Shown in pieces: positions 37,626 through 44,900 of a stretch of DNA of 64,000 nucleotides (positions are counted from its first letter, which is position 1; each line of letters opens with the position of its first letter). The notes below the pieces were generated by a model that was not told the DNA's origin, did no database searches, and saw nothing but the letters and a program-made list of their open reading frames with translations. Source of the DNA: Chengkuizengella sp. SCS-71B (lineage in GTDB: Bacteria; Bacillota; Bacilli; Paenibacillales; KCTC-33759); contig NZ_JAZHSH010000001.1 of the NCBI RefSeq assembly GCF_040100845.1, positions 2,836,501 through 2,900,500 of the forward strand. The letters are read 5' to 3'. The position numbers and the translations under genes were made by a program.

Positions 37626-40460
37626 TTATTTTACAATAATTAAAATTTGGTCTTCATCTGTTCGTTTTAATACTCTATAACCACTATGAGTTCTTGTAGC
37701 AATACCATCAGCGTTAGGTTTACAATATCCATCTACTTCACATGTCCCGTCGTCTCTTACTAATAATTGCCCAGTTAATCCAACAGCTACCCATTCAGGT
37801 CTTTCTGATCTTGGAATATATTGTTGATCGGGATCATATTCTGGATTTAGCTTTGGTCTTTTTTCGATTCGCTCAGGCGAAATAATTTTGCCGTTCTCAT
37901 CTTTTTCCGCTGGAATCGTGACCTCCTCATATAACACACGACCCCATTTATTTGTCAAATAACGCTTATTCCATTCATAACCGGAACCTCCTAATACAGC
38001 CGGTACTGCACTGGTTACACCTAAAAGATAATCATCTCCATCTGTAGCTTTCCTTATTTTATCTCCTTTTGTTGTGACAAAGTATCCATCATCAATGGGT
38101 TCGCCATCCAAAGTTTCAAACAACTCAGCGAAATCACAGCCTCTACCAGAAGTGATTTTCCCTGCAAAACAGGCATCTCCCGTATTTCCATTAATCAAAG
38201 CCATTAAAGAATCATTTACTAAATGCCAGGAGTTATCTTCAACCGCTTGACCTGATCTCCCCATAATATGCGCATTTATTTTATTGTTTGTATCTGTACC
38301 ATTCCCTTCAGCATGAGAGCATTCACCTGAAGCAATTGTATTGCAGCCTTCGGCATGAGAGGCAAATCCTTCAGCTCTTGTAGCATCTCCTTCTGCGTGT
38401 GAACAATCTTCAAATGCAACTGTATCACAACCTTCTGCGTGAGAAGCTAATCCATTAGCTTCTGTTCGTAATCCCTCAGCATGAGAAAAGTCCCCAATAG
38501 CTAAAGTTAATACTCCTTCGGCATGAGAAGCTATGCCTTGAGTCATCGTTTGCTGTCCTTCTGCATGGGAATTGACCCCTTGTGATGTTGTACTTCTGCC
38601 TTCTGCGTGAGACGAAGATCCTTCGGCTCTTGTTCCATCCCCTTCTGCGTGTGAACAATCTTCAAACGCAACTGTATTGCAACCTTCGGCATGGCTATTC
38701 ATACCTCTTGCCATCGTCCCCTCGCCTTCCGCATGAGAAGAATCACCAAAAGCTTCAGAAAGAAATCCTTCCGCATGGCTATTTATACCTATTGAAATGG
38801 TCAGTCGCCCTTCCGCATGAGAAGCAGTACCTTCAGCTGTTGTACGAGAACCTTCTACGTGTGAACAATCTTCAGAAGCAATAGTATCACAGCCTTCCGC
38901 ATGAGAATTATTTCCTAATGCTTCTGTTCCAGTACCTTCCGAATGGCTATTCATACCTCTTGCAGTTGTAAATAATCCTTCGGCATGGGAGTTCATCCCT
39001 TCAGCATTTGTATCACTACCTTCTGCGTGTGAACAATCTTCAGAAGCAACAGTGCCACAGCCTTCCGCATGAGAATTATTTCCTAATGCTTCTGTTCCAG
39101 TACCTTCCGAATGACTATCCATACCTCTTGCAGTTGTAAATAATCCTTCGGCATGGGAGTTCATCCCTTCAGCATTTGTATCACTACCTTCTGCGTGTGA
39201 ACAATCTTCAGAAGCAACAGTGCCACAGCCTTCCGCATGAGAATTATTTCCTAATGCTTCTGTTCCAGTACCTTCCGCATGGGAGGCATCTCCCACTGTT
39301 CTTGTTCCATCTCCTTCAGCATGGGAGGCAGCTCCTACTGCTATTGCTCCATTCCCTTCAGCATGGGAGGCAATCCCTCCGGCTGTTGTATTACTTCCTT
39401 CGGCATGAGAAGCATCTACTCCAGCTGTTGTATTGCTTCCTTCCGCATGGGATGCAATTCCCCTTGAATTTGTTCCATCTCCTTCAGCATGAGAGGCAAA
39501 CTCCATGGCATTCGTCTCATTTCCTTCAGCATGAGAATTTGTACCAGTAGCTCTTGTTTGTAATCCTTCCGAATGGGACTGATCACCTTGAGCCAATGTA
39601 ATAGCTCCCTCGGCATGAGAAAAATCACCAGCTGCTATAGAATGAATACCTTCCACATGGGACTGTAAACCTGATGCTTCTGTTAAAGTTCCCTCTGCAT
39701 GAGCACCGATACCCGTTGCAATTGCTCCTTCTCCTTCGGCATGGGAATTGTCTCCTTGGGCAAGTGTATCTCTTCCTTCGGCATGGGCATTATCTCCTGT
39801 TGCTTTCGTGTTTCGTCCTTCTGAATGAGCACTTTCTCCATCCGCCTGTGTAATATATCCTTCCGCATGACTGTTCAACCCTCTAGCTACGGAACCTAGT
39901 CCCTCGGCGGAAGAATTATCCCCTTGCGCTACGGTATCTCTGTTTTGAGCATGCGCATAATCTCCACTCGATGTGGTATTTCTTCCTTCCGAGTGGGAAG
40001 CTTCCCCTTCGGCATTCGTTTTGGTTCCCTCTGAATGTGAGTAGCTTCCAGCTGCCGTTGTACAATCTCCCTCGGCATGAGATTGAAGCCCCTTTGCTTT
40101 TGAGCTTGCTCCTTCCGAATGGGAAGCTGTTCCAATCGCCTGCGTTCCTTCTCCTTCGGCATGGGCATTATCGCCTTGGGCTACGGTGTCTTTTCCTTCG
40201 GCATGGGAAGCATCTCCGCTAGATGTCGTATTTCTTCCTTCTGTGTGGGAAGCATCGCCACTCGCTATTGTATTCCTCCCTTCGGAGTGTGAAGCGTCTC
40301 CGCTTGACATTGTATCTCTTCCCTCGGAATGAGAATTCTCCCCATTTGATCTCGTACTTCTACCTTCAGCAAGAGAATTGTCTCCACTAGCTACGGTATT
40401 TCTACCTAATGCTGTGGCACAATCTCCCGTTACTTCACGGTTGCAACTTTTTCTATCCAT
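37626..40460 (-). CDS. Giant 14-residue-repeat fibre-like protein with C-terminal peptidase-G2-type domain (copy 2)
   Basis: This is the paralogue of the gene at 34801-37425. It has 944 residues, exactly 70 (five units) more. It has the same MDRKSCNREVTGDC start, cap unit and 50 repeats (about 26-725), then the same C-terminal domain with only scattered changes. Units 1-13 are nearly identical to copy 1, units 14-46 differ, and the last units converge again. Units 27-35 contain a higher-order 56-residue duplication. Cysteines recur in EDC-SHAEG and SHAEG-CxTVA contexts. No export signal is seen. The likely role is a self-assembling, probably trimeric fibre; the site of display is unknown. Confidence 0.85.
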   Translation of the reverse strand: MDRKSCNREVTGDCATALGRNTVASGDNSLAEGRSTRSNGENSHSEGRDTMSSGDASHSEGRNTIASGDASHTEGRNTTSSGDASHAEGKDTVAQGDNAHAEGEGTQAIGTASHSEGASSKAKGLQSHAEGDCTTAAGSYSHSEGTKTNAEGEASHSEGRNTTSSGDYAHAQNRDTVAQGDNSSAEGLGSVARGLNSHAEGYITQADGESAHSEGRNTKATGDNAHAEGRDTLAQGDNSHAEGEGAIATGIGAHAEGTLTEASGLQSHVEGIHSIAAGDFSHAEGAITLAQGDQSHSEGLQTRATGTNSHAEGNETNAMEFASHAEGDGTNSRGIASHAEGSNTTAGVDASHAEGSNTTAGGIASHAEGNGAIAVGAASHAEGDGTRTVGDASHAEGTGTEALGNNSHAEGCGTVASEDCSHAEGSDTNAEGMNSHAEGLFTTARGMDSHSEGTGTEALGNNSHAEGCGTVASEDCSHAEGSDTNAEGMNSHAEGLFTTARGMNSHSEGTGTEALGNNSHAEGCDTIASEDCSHVEGSRTTAEGTASHAEGRLTISIGINSHAEGFLSEAFGDSSHAEGEGTMARGMNSHAEGCNTVAFEDCSHAEGDGTRAEGSSSHAEGRSTTSQGVNSHAEGQQTMTQGIASHAEGVLTLAIGDFSHAEGLRTEANGLASHAEGCDTVAFEDCSHAEGDATRAEGFASHAEGCNTIASGECSHAEGNGTDTNNKINAHIMGRSGQAVEDNSWHLVNDSLMALINGNTGDACFAGKITSGRGCDFAELFETLDGEPIDDGYFVTTKGDKIRKATDGDDYLLGVTSAVPAVLGGSGYEWNKRYLTNKWGRVLYEEVTIPAEKDENGKIISPERIEKRPKLNPEYDPDQQYIPRSERPEWVAVGLTGQLLVRDDGTCEVDGYCKPNADGIATRTHSGYRVLKRTDEDQILIIVK
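38286..40385 (-). repeat. 50-unit array of 42-bp coding repeats (copy 2)
   Basis: Fifty consecutive 42-bp units encode the 14-residue rungs. All units keep the reading frame, so expansions and contractions have occurred in whole units. Confidence 0.9.
38893..39275 (-). repeat. 168-bp higher-order tandem repeat inside copy 2
   Basis: The same 168 bp (four 42-bp units) begin at 38893, 39061 and, truncated, at 39229. The first two copies differ at only a few bases (for example GGCTATTC versus GACTATCC). This marks a recent in-frame duplication. Confidence 0.9.
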
Positions 40461-40588
40461 GTATATCACATCCTATATTTTGTTAGAAAATCATAGTTAA
40501 ATGACCCTATCACAAAATATGAAGTCATTAGTCTAAACGAGTGGGTGATGACCTACACTCTATTTAAAAAGGTATCTGCCTATATTAG
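40461..40588 (-). promoter_or_regulatory. Duplicated upstream block, copy 2, with inverted repeat
   Basis: Matches 37426-37553. The inverted repeat is at 40539-40560, again 79 bases from the start codon. Both blocks contain the conserved CATATTTTGTGATAGGG stretch on the coding strand. Confidence 0.55.
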
Positions 40589-40822
40589 TTTTTATTAGAA
40601 AATAAGAAGTAGTTTATTATAAAAACAAAAACTCCTATCGGAGTCTCTCGAGGAGGTAGCTGAATACTTCTTTACACTATCATTAATTAAATAATTAAAA
40701 TGTAGATAGTATAAGGGCAACTAACGATTCTGCCTTCGTCTAGACTTGCCAATCATCGAGTTTTCTTTAGAGGTAGTTTTTGTTGAAACTTAGTATTTGA
40801 AATTTTTTAAATTCTTAAGTTA
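40589..40822. other. Non-coding gap with an orphan terminator and short inverted repeats
   Basis: I see no credible gene. The stretch holds the orphan hairpin at 40621-40646, a loose inverted pair (TTTACACTATC near 40672, GATAGTATAAG near 40703) and a more GC-rich piece around 40711-40760 (GGGCAACTAACGATTCTGCC) of unknown origin. It may contain the remains of a lost repeat-gene copy or a decayed insertion. Confidence 0.4.
40619..40646 (-). terminator. Orphan terminator resembling the one after SHAEG copy 1
   Basis: ACTCC, TATC, GGAGT followed by TTTTGTTTTT on the minus strand. It shares core and flanks with the hairpin at 34752-34780. The nearest upstream gene (40867) already has its own terminator. 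Confidence 0.7.
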
Positions 40823-40853
40823 TAAAAAAAATCACCTTGTTTGGTGATCTTTT
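40823..40853 (-). terminator. Terminator after the 40867 gene
   Basis: ATCACC, TTGTTT, GGTGAT (40831-40848) is followed by a run of eight T on the minus strand. Confidence 0.88.
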
Positions 40854-40866
40854 GGAACATAAAGAT

Positions 40867-42009
40867 TTAAAAATTTTTAGTGACATCATATATTTTCCAA
40901 GCATTTGTTATAGCATTTTTTTGTAAATAAAAATTGTATATTACAATCTGATTTTTATTATGCTTCGTAGTTAATATCGCTTGAATTGGAATGACTAACC
41001 ATAAATCACCATCATATTGTCCCTCGGTATATGAAGATAACCTGCGAATCTTTGAATTGGTTTCCATCTCTACTTTAAAGGATTCAATTTGTTCATGGTT
41101 TTTATGAGGAAATAATGTCTTTAATAAAAATAAATCTTTTTGATTCAATGCAATAAAAAAACTTTCAATGACATCATTCGGGCTCGCACTTTGAATGTAC
41201 TTTCTCCACATACCAGCTGCTTTATATAACATGGATTGATGAGATAAATCTACATTTCTTAGACGATGAGTTGTGCTCCCTAGAAAATGAATGCAAAAAT
41301 GACCTGAGAAATCATTATGTGGTATGCCATCACCCCCATGAGGCATGCCATTCATTGAACCTGCTATTGAATAATCTCCATTTTGTATTAACACGGCTCT
41401 TCGATTCCAACTCCATTGACCATTATAAATCTGTTTCATGATTTTAGAATCCTTAGCTGTTAATGGCTGTACATCAGCATGTTTACTGCCGGCTCGCCTC
41501 TGTACTTTAAAACTTAACCCTGTTTCTATATCAATAACAGTAAAAATGGAATACTTCGGCAACTCTCCTTTTGCCTGATCCCAAGTTAACAAATAGCCAT
41601 AATGTTTTTTGCGAACGATATTTACATATTTATTTATTTTTATTTTTAAATCAATTGGCAATTGGAATAATATATCTTGTTTTTCATCTATAAGATTAAA
41701 CCTTTCACTTATCACATAAGTCCTTTTTTGCTTCTTTTTTTGAATGGTTAAAGTAGCATCAGATAATTGATGATATCTTACTTTGGATATCATTGTATTT
41801 TTATCCTCTAACATTTTCTCAACCACATTAAAAAATTCTTTAGATCTAATTACTAAACTGGACGTATTTTTCGATGATTCTGAACTCTGTATTTGTATGA
41901 TGATCTGATTTAAATTCTGATTTGACTTTTTTTCTAATCCTAAAGAATTGTTGGGCAAAATCAAAAATAAAAAAATGCATAGATAACATAAGAGCTTTTT
42001 TCTTCTCAT
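40867..42009 (-). CDS. Secreted protein with L,D-transpeptidase-like Cys/His motif and NTF2-like C terminus
   Basis: This 380-residue protein has an N-terminal signal peptide (about 1-24, RRKKLLCYLCIFLFLILPNN core). Residues 150-260 hold FTVIDIETGLSFKVQRRAG, MNGMPHGGDGIPHNDFSG and GHFCIHFLGSTTH. The Cys239 with flanking His237/His241 and upstream His224 recalls a cysteine-dependent cell-wall enzyme of YkuD/L,D-transpeptidase type. I recall similar domains in other Bacillales cell-wall proteins, but the canonical SHGC motif is not present. Residues 275-380 look like an NTF2-like domain. It lies between gpr and the repeat genes; GGAG precedes the ATG. Wall remodelling is a reasonable guess only. 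Confidence 0.6.
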   Translation of the reverse strand: MRRKKLLCYLCIFLFLILPNNSLGLEKKSNQNLNQIIIQIQSSESSKNTSSLVIRSKEFFNVVEKMLEDKNTMISKVRYHQLSDATLTIQKKKQKRTYVISERFNLIDEKQDILFQLPIDLKIKINKYVNIVRKKHYGYLLTWDQAKGELPKYSIFTVIDIETGLSFKVQRRAGSKHADVQPLTAKDSKIMKQIYNGQWSWNRRAVLIQNGDYSIAGSMNGMPHGGDGIPHNDFSGHFCIHFLGSTTHRLRNVDLSHQSMLYKAAGMWRKYIQSASPNDVIESFFIALNQKDLFLLKTLFPHKNHEQIESFKVEMETNSKIRRLSSYTEGQYDGDLWLVIPIQAILTTKHNKNQIVIYNFYLQKNAITNAWKIYDVTKNF

Positions 42010-42027
42010 GGAAATCTCCTATAATCA

Positions 42028-43017
42028 TTAATGTGTATATGCTGCTACATTATCTGTATCCACTGCTTCATGAAGTGATGCATTTAAGCCATTAGCAATG
42101 ATGTTTGCTATATCCTCAATAAATTCATCGATTTCCTTCGGTGTAACTAGCAAATCATGTCCCATGGGATTTAATACTTCTCTCACTAAATTCAATCGTT
42201 CTTGATCCGTCATTTTATCCAAAGCACCGAAAATAAATTCTGTATTATCTGTTTGTTTTTTAAAATGATTAATCGCCATTTGAATGCTGTTATTTACAAT
42301 AGTTGAAGCATATACAACCGTAGGGACCCCAATTGCAATACAAGGCACACCTAACGTTTCTTTATTTAGTCCTTTTCTCTTATTCCCAATTCCAGAACCA
42401 GGATGAATACCTGTATCAGCAATTTGTATCGTTGTATTCACTCGATCTAAGGCCATAGAAGCTAATGCATCAATAGCTACCACTACATCAGGTTTAGATT
42501 TTTCAACAATCCCATGAACAATTTCACTTGTCTCAATTCCTGTTATTCCTAATACACCTGGTGCTACTGCACTTACTTCTCTATATCCTTCTTGTACTTG
42601 ATTCGGCATTAATTCAAAAAAATGTCTTGTCACCATCACATTTTCAACAACAATTGGACCTAGTGCATCTGGAGTTACATTCCAATTCCCTAAACCTACA
42701 ACTAATATTTTTGCATTTGGTTCTATTTTAATGTCCTTTAATAGCTGTTCAAACTCTTTAGCAAGTCTTGTTGCCACTTGGTTTTGCAATTCAGAATCCT
42801 TTTTTCTTAAACCAGGAACTTCAATTGTAATATAGTGTCCCTTCATTTTCCCAATAGCTCTAGACCCTTCCTCATCTAAAACTTTAATTTTAGTAATAGT
42901 AACCCCCTCATCTGATCTAGTTTCTGTATGTACACCTGGAATTTGGCCTCCCATACGATTGGATGCTAATTCTGTTGCTTCTAGTGCTAGATCAATACGT
43001 TCTGAATATGTGTCCAT
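42028..43017 (-). CDS. gpr: Germination protease GPR
   Basis: GPR is the spore-specific endoprotease that degrades small acid-soluble spore proteins at germination. The 329-residue protein shows family blocks VVGLGNWNVTPDALGP, GVLGITGIET, AIDALAS and TGIHPGSGIGN. It is made as a zymogen and processed at the N terminus, so the first 15 or so residues are probably a propeptide. It is a little shorter than the Bacillus subtilis protein but complete. GAAGGGG lies before the ATG. The divergent rpsT starts 195 bases away. A sigma-G-like promoter lies upstream. Confidence 0.95.
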   Translation of the reverse strand: MDTYSERIDLALEATELASNRMGGQIPGVHTETRSDEGVTITKIKVLDEEGSRAIGKMKGHYITIEVPGLRKKDSELQNQVATRLAKEFEQLLKDIKIEPNAKILVVGLGNWNVTPDALGPIVVENVMVTRHFFELMPNQVQEGYREVSAVAPGVLGITGIETSEIVHGIVEKSKPDVVVAIDALASMALDRVNTTIQIADTGIHPGSGIGNKRKGLNKETLGVPCIAIGVPTVVYASTIVNNSIQMAINHFKKQTDNTEFIFGALDKMTDQERLNLVREVLNPMGHDLLVTPKEIDEFIEDIANIIANGLNASLHEAVDTDNVAAYTH

Positions 43018-43066
43018 AACTTAACCCCTTCCAAAGCTGTTTTAAAATACAAAAAAACGTCCATCT

Positions 43067-43097
43067 TATTTTGTCATTGATTTTGTTTCGTTATACA
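43067..43097 (-). promoter_or_regulatory. Candidate sigma-G promoter of gpr
   Basis: On the minus strand TGTATA, an 18-base spacer and CAAAATA resemble the sigma-G pattern (GHATR then CATnnTA, one mismatch). gpr is a forespore sigma-G gene in Bacillus subtilis. Confidence 0.4.
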
Positions 43098-43109
43098 TCA
43101 TGACAAGTA

Positions 43110-43138
43110 TTGCAATTTTATAACCTGCATGATAGAAT
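43110..43138 (+). promoter_or_regulatory. Sigma-A promoter of rpsT
   Basis: TTGCAA (43110-43115), a 17-base spacer and TAGAAT (43133-43138). The implied leader of about 67 bases before the rpsT start codon could hold autogenous control. Confidence 0.7.
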
Positions 43139-43211
43139 ATTTAAAGTTGTCAATAGGAATACCTTTGAACGGTTTCTTATGTAACACCAAGGTCTTTAGG
43201 AGGTGAACTAC

Positions 43212-43472
43212 ATGCCTAATATCAAATCTGCTATTAAGAGAGTAAAAACTAGTGAAAAACGTCGTTTAATTAATGCTGCTAAAAAATCCGCATTACGTAC
43301 TGCAATCAAAACTGTTGATACAGCTATTGAAGATAAAAATGCAGAAAGTGCAAAAGCTGCACTAAGTGACGCCATTAAAAAGCTTGATAAAGCGGCTTCA
43401 AAAGGATTAATCCACAAAAATGCTGCTTCTAGGAAAAAATCACGCTTAACTAAAAAAGTTAATGCTCTTTAA
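43212..43472 (+). CDS. rpsT: 30S ribosomal protein S20
   Basis: S20 is a primary 16S rRNA-binding protein. The ATG at 43212 has AGGAGGTG 6 bases upstream and gives 86 residues, the family length; the in-frame GTG at 43203 lies inside that site. The sequence [18 protein letters not shown] and the basic, Ala-rich three-helix body are typical. Transcribed alone with its own promoter and terminator, divergent from gpr, as in Bacillus. Confidence 0.97.
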   Translation: MPNIKSAIKRVKTSEKRRLINAAKKSALRTAIKTVDTAIEDKNAESAKAALSDAIKKLDKAASKGLIHKNAASRKKSRLTKKVNAL

Positions 43473-43528
43473 TCCTAAGAGAGTGAAAAATTCAATTCTT
43501 TGATTCGAGTACCTCTTGTGGTTAAATT

Positions 43529-43558
43529 AAAACCCGCCATTCAATGACGGGTTTTTTA
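43529..43558 (+). terminator. Terminator after rpsT
   Basis: AACCCGCCATT, CA, ATGACGGGTT (43531-43552, one mismatch) followed by TTTTT. Confidence 0.9.
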
Positions 43559-43571
43559 GTATGAGGATATC

Positions 43572-44591
43572 TTACATATTCACCTGAAATAAAAACTTCT
43601 CTATACCTAACACTTTATCAACTTGTCCGCTTTTCATCTGAAAATCAAGTTCGGCTAATTTGTCTAAAATGTCTAATAGATTCTGTTCGTGATATATCCT
43701 ACCCTGTCCATCAGCAATTTTAACAGCGTAAGGATGGATGCTCAATTGCGATGCAATTTGATATTGTGAATAACCTTTACTGGATAACTCCTTTACCTGT
43801 AATATAATACGAAACTGTCTGGCAATAAGTGAAACAATTTTTATCGGCTCTTCTTTTTGTTTTAACAGAGTATTAAAAATAGCTAAAGCCTTATCAAGTT
43901 TTTTCTTTACAATTTCATCAACTAATATAAAAATGTTTTGTTCAGTACTGCGTACAACTAACTGTTGAATCATCTCACTAGTAATTTCCTGATCCACTCC
44001 TGCAAATAAACAACACTTTTCAATCTCTGCCGTTAAAGTTTGTAAATTCGTACCCGCGTATAAAATAAATGTTTCAATAGCCTGCTCTGAAATATGATTC
44101 CCATTTTTTTTCACTCTATTTAGAACCCATTTTGTTAATTCATTTGGCTTTAATGGGGGGAATGAAACAATATAATTTTGTTTTTTTAATAACTTCACTA
44201 TTTTTTTTCTTTCGTCTAATTTCTCAGTATGGACATAAAGAATTAACACAGAATAATCAACTGGCGAGTTAGTATATTTTTCTAACTTCTCAAATTGATG
44301 TTCAATCTTAGATTTATCCCTTGCTCCGGTCAAAAAACTTGCGTTTTTAGCAACAACTAATTTATTAGGTACCATAAACGGAAGGGTTTCAACATCTTCA
44401 ATAACTTGGTCTAGACTTGTTTCATTTAAATCAAAAAGACTTAATGCAAAATCTTTATGTACAGGATCAATAAATTCATTCGTTAAAAATTGAATAAATT
44501 CGTTCATTAAAAATTTTTCTGTGCCATAACATAAATATATAGGTAAAAACTGTTTTTGTTTTATTTGTTTTACTGCTTCTTTATATTCCAT
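43572..44591 (-). CDS. holA: DNA polymerase III subunit delta
   Basis: Delta opens the sliding clamp within the clamp-loader complex. The 339-residue protein (ATG at 44591 after GAGGG; an ATG 12 bases earlier is possible) shows the HolA blocks IYLCYGTEKFLMNEFI, TLPFMVPNKLVVAKNA and, near the end, FRIILQVKELSSKGYSQYQI. It corresponds to Bacillus subtilis YqeN. It lies opposite rpsT in the conserved order comEC-holA-rpsT-gpr, with the sigma/anti-sigma pair inserted next to comEC. Confidence 0.93.
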   Translation of the reverse strand: MEYKEAVKQIKQKQFLPIYLCYGTEKFLMNEFIQFLTNEFIDPVHKDFALSLFDLNETSLDQVIEDVETLPFMVPNKLVVAKNASFLTGARDKSKIEHQFEKLEKYTNSPVDYSVLILYVHTEKLDERKKIVKLLKKQNYIVSFPPLKPNELTKWVLNRVKKNGNHISEQAIETFILYAGTNLQTLTAEIEKCCLFAGVDQEITSEMIQQLVVRSTEQNIFILVDEIVKKKLDKALAIFNTLLKQKEEPIKIVSLIARQFRIILQVKELSSKGYSQYQIASQLSIHPYAVKIADGQGRIYHEQNLLDILDKLAELDFQMKSGQVDKVLGIEKFLFQVNM

Positions 44592-44658
44592 ATTATCCCT
44601 CATCTACTTTTTGTTCCAGGTAAGATATTTGAACTATTCTGCCAAGAATAGTATAACA

Positions 44659-44702
44659 AAGAGATCACTTCAAAACCAATGGATTTTAAAGTGATCTCTT
44701 CC
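44659..44702 (-). terminator. Terminator after the anti-sigma gene
   Basis: AGAGATCACTT pairs perfectly with AGTGATCTCT (44660-44700) around a long, AT-rich loop. The minus-strand tail reads TTTG. Confidence 0.6.
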
Positions 44703-44758
44703 TCAAAAAATCTATATAAACACTCGGTAATAAGCCCTAGAAACGTATTACCGGAGTG

Positions 44759-44790
44759 GTCAGCAACGCGGTTGATTTCGCGTTGTTGAC
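44759..44790. repeat. Strong inverted repeat in the holA upstream gap
   Basis: GTCAGCAACGCG, eight bases, CGCGTTGTTGAC: a 12-bp arm with one mismatch and no T-run on either side. It is much more GC-rich than its surroundings. It could be an operator, a processing hairpin or the core of a decayed element. It lies about 170 bases upstream of holA. Confidence 0.6.
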
Positions 44791-44861
44791 TAATGAATAA
44801 TATACTATATACATTTTACGCAAAAAGTGTGAATACATTCTTAAAATTTTTGGATAAGTGT

Positions 44862-44900
44862 TCAAAAAGATTATGTTTTCATTACTAAGAAGGTTACATT
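44862..44900. mobile_element. Possible end fragment of the 24847-type MITE
   Basis: The stretch starting GTGTTCAAAAAGATTATG, then TTTTCATTACTAAGAAGG matches the left end of the element at 24847 (GTGTTCAAAAAGTTCGG, then TTTTCAGTACCGAGAAGA) over about 36 bases with one gap. It overlaps the stop codon of the anti-sigma gene. No right end is visible, so this would be a remnant. Confidence 0.4.

Noticed and set aside
35463-39550. Several plus-strand open frames with His/Leu/Arg-rich or Cys/Gly-rich repeats.
   Set aside because: They are antisense shadows of the 42-bp repeats; they lack ribosome sites, and their repetitive composition follows from the other strand.
34801-40460. The regular 42-bp periodicity looks like a CRISPR array at first sight.
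   Set aside because: The units are degenerate, contiguous and in one long open reading frame; there are no constant repeats with unique spacers and no cas genes.
34801-40460. A prophage remnant, given the phage-like peptidase-G2 domain.
   Set aside because: No tail, capsid, integrase, lysis or repressor genes are near, and the flanks are core sporulation genes in normal order.
44740-44800. A tRNA-like cloverleaf around the strong hairpin.
   Set aside because: No GTTCGA T-loop, no acceptor pairing and no CCA context could be found.
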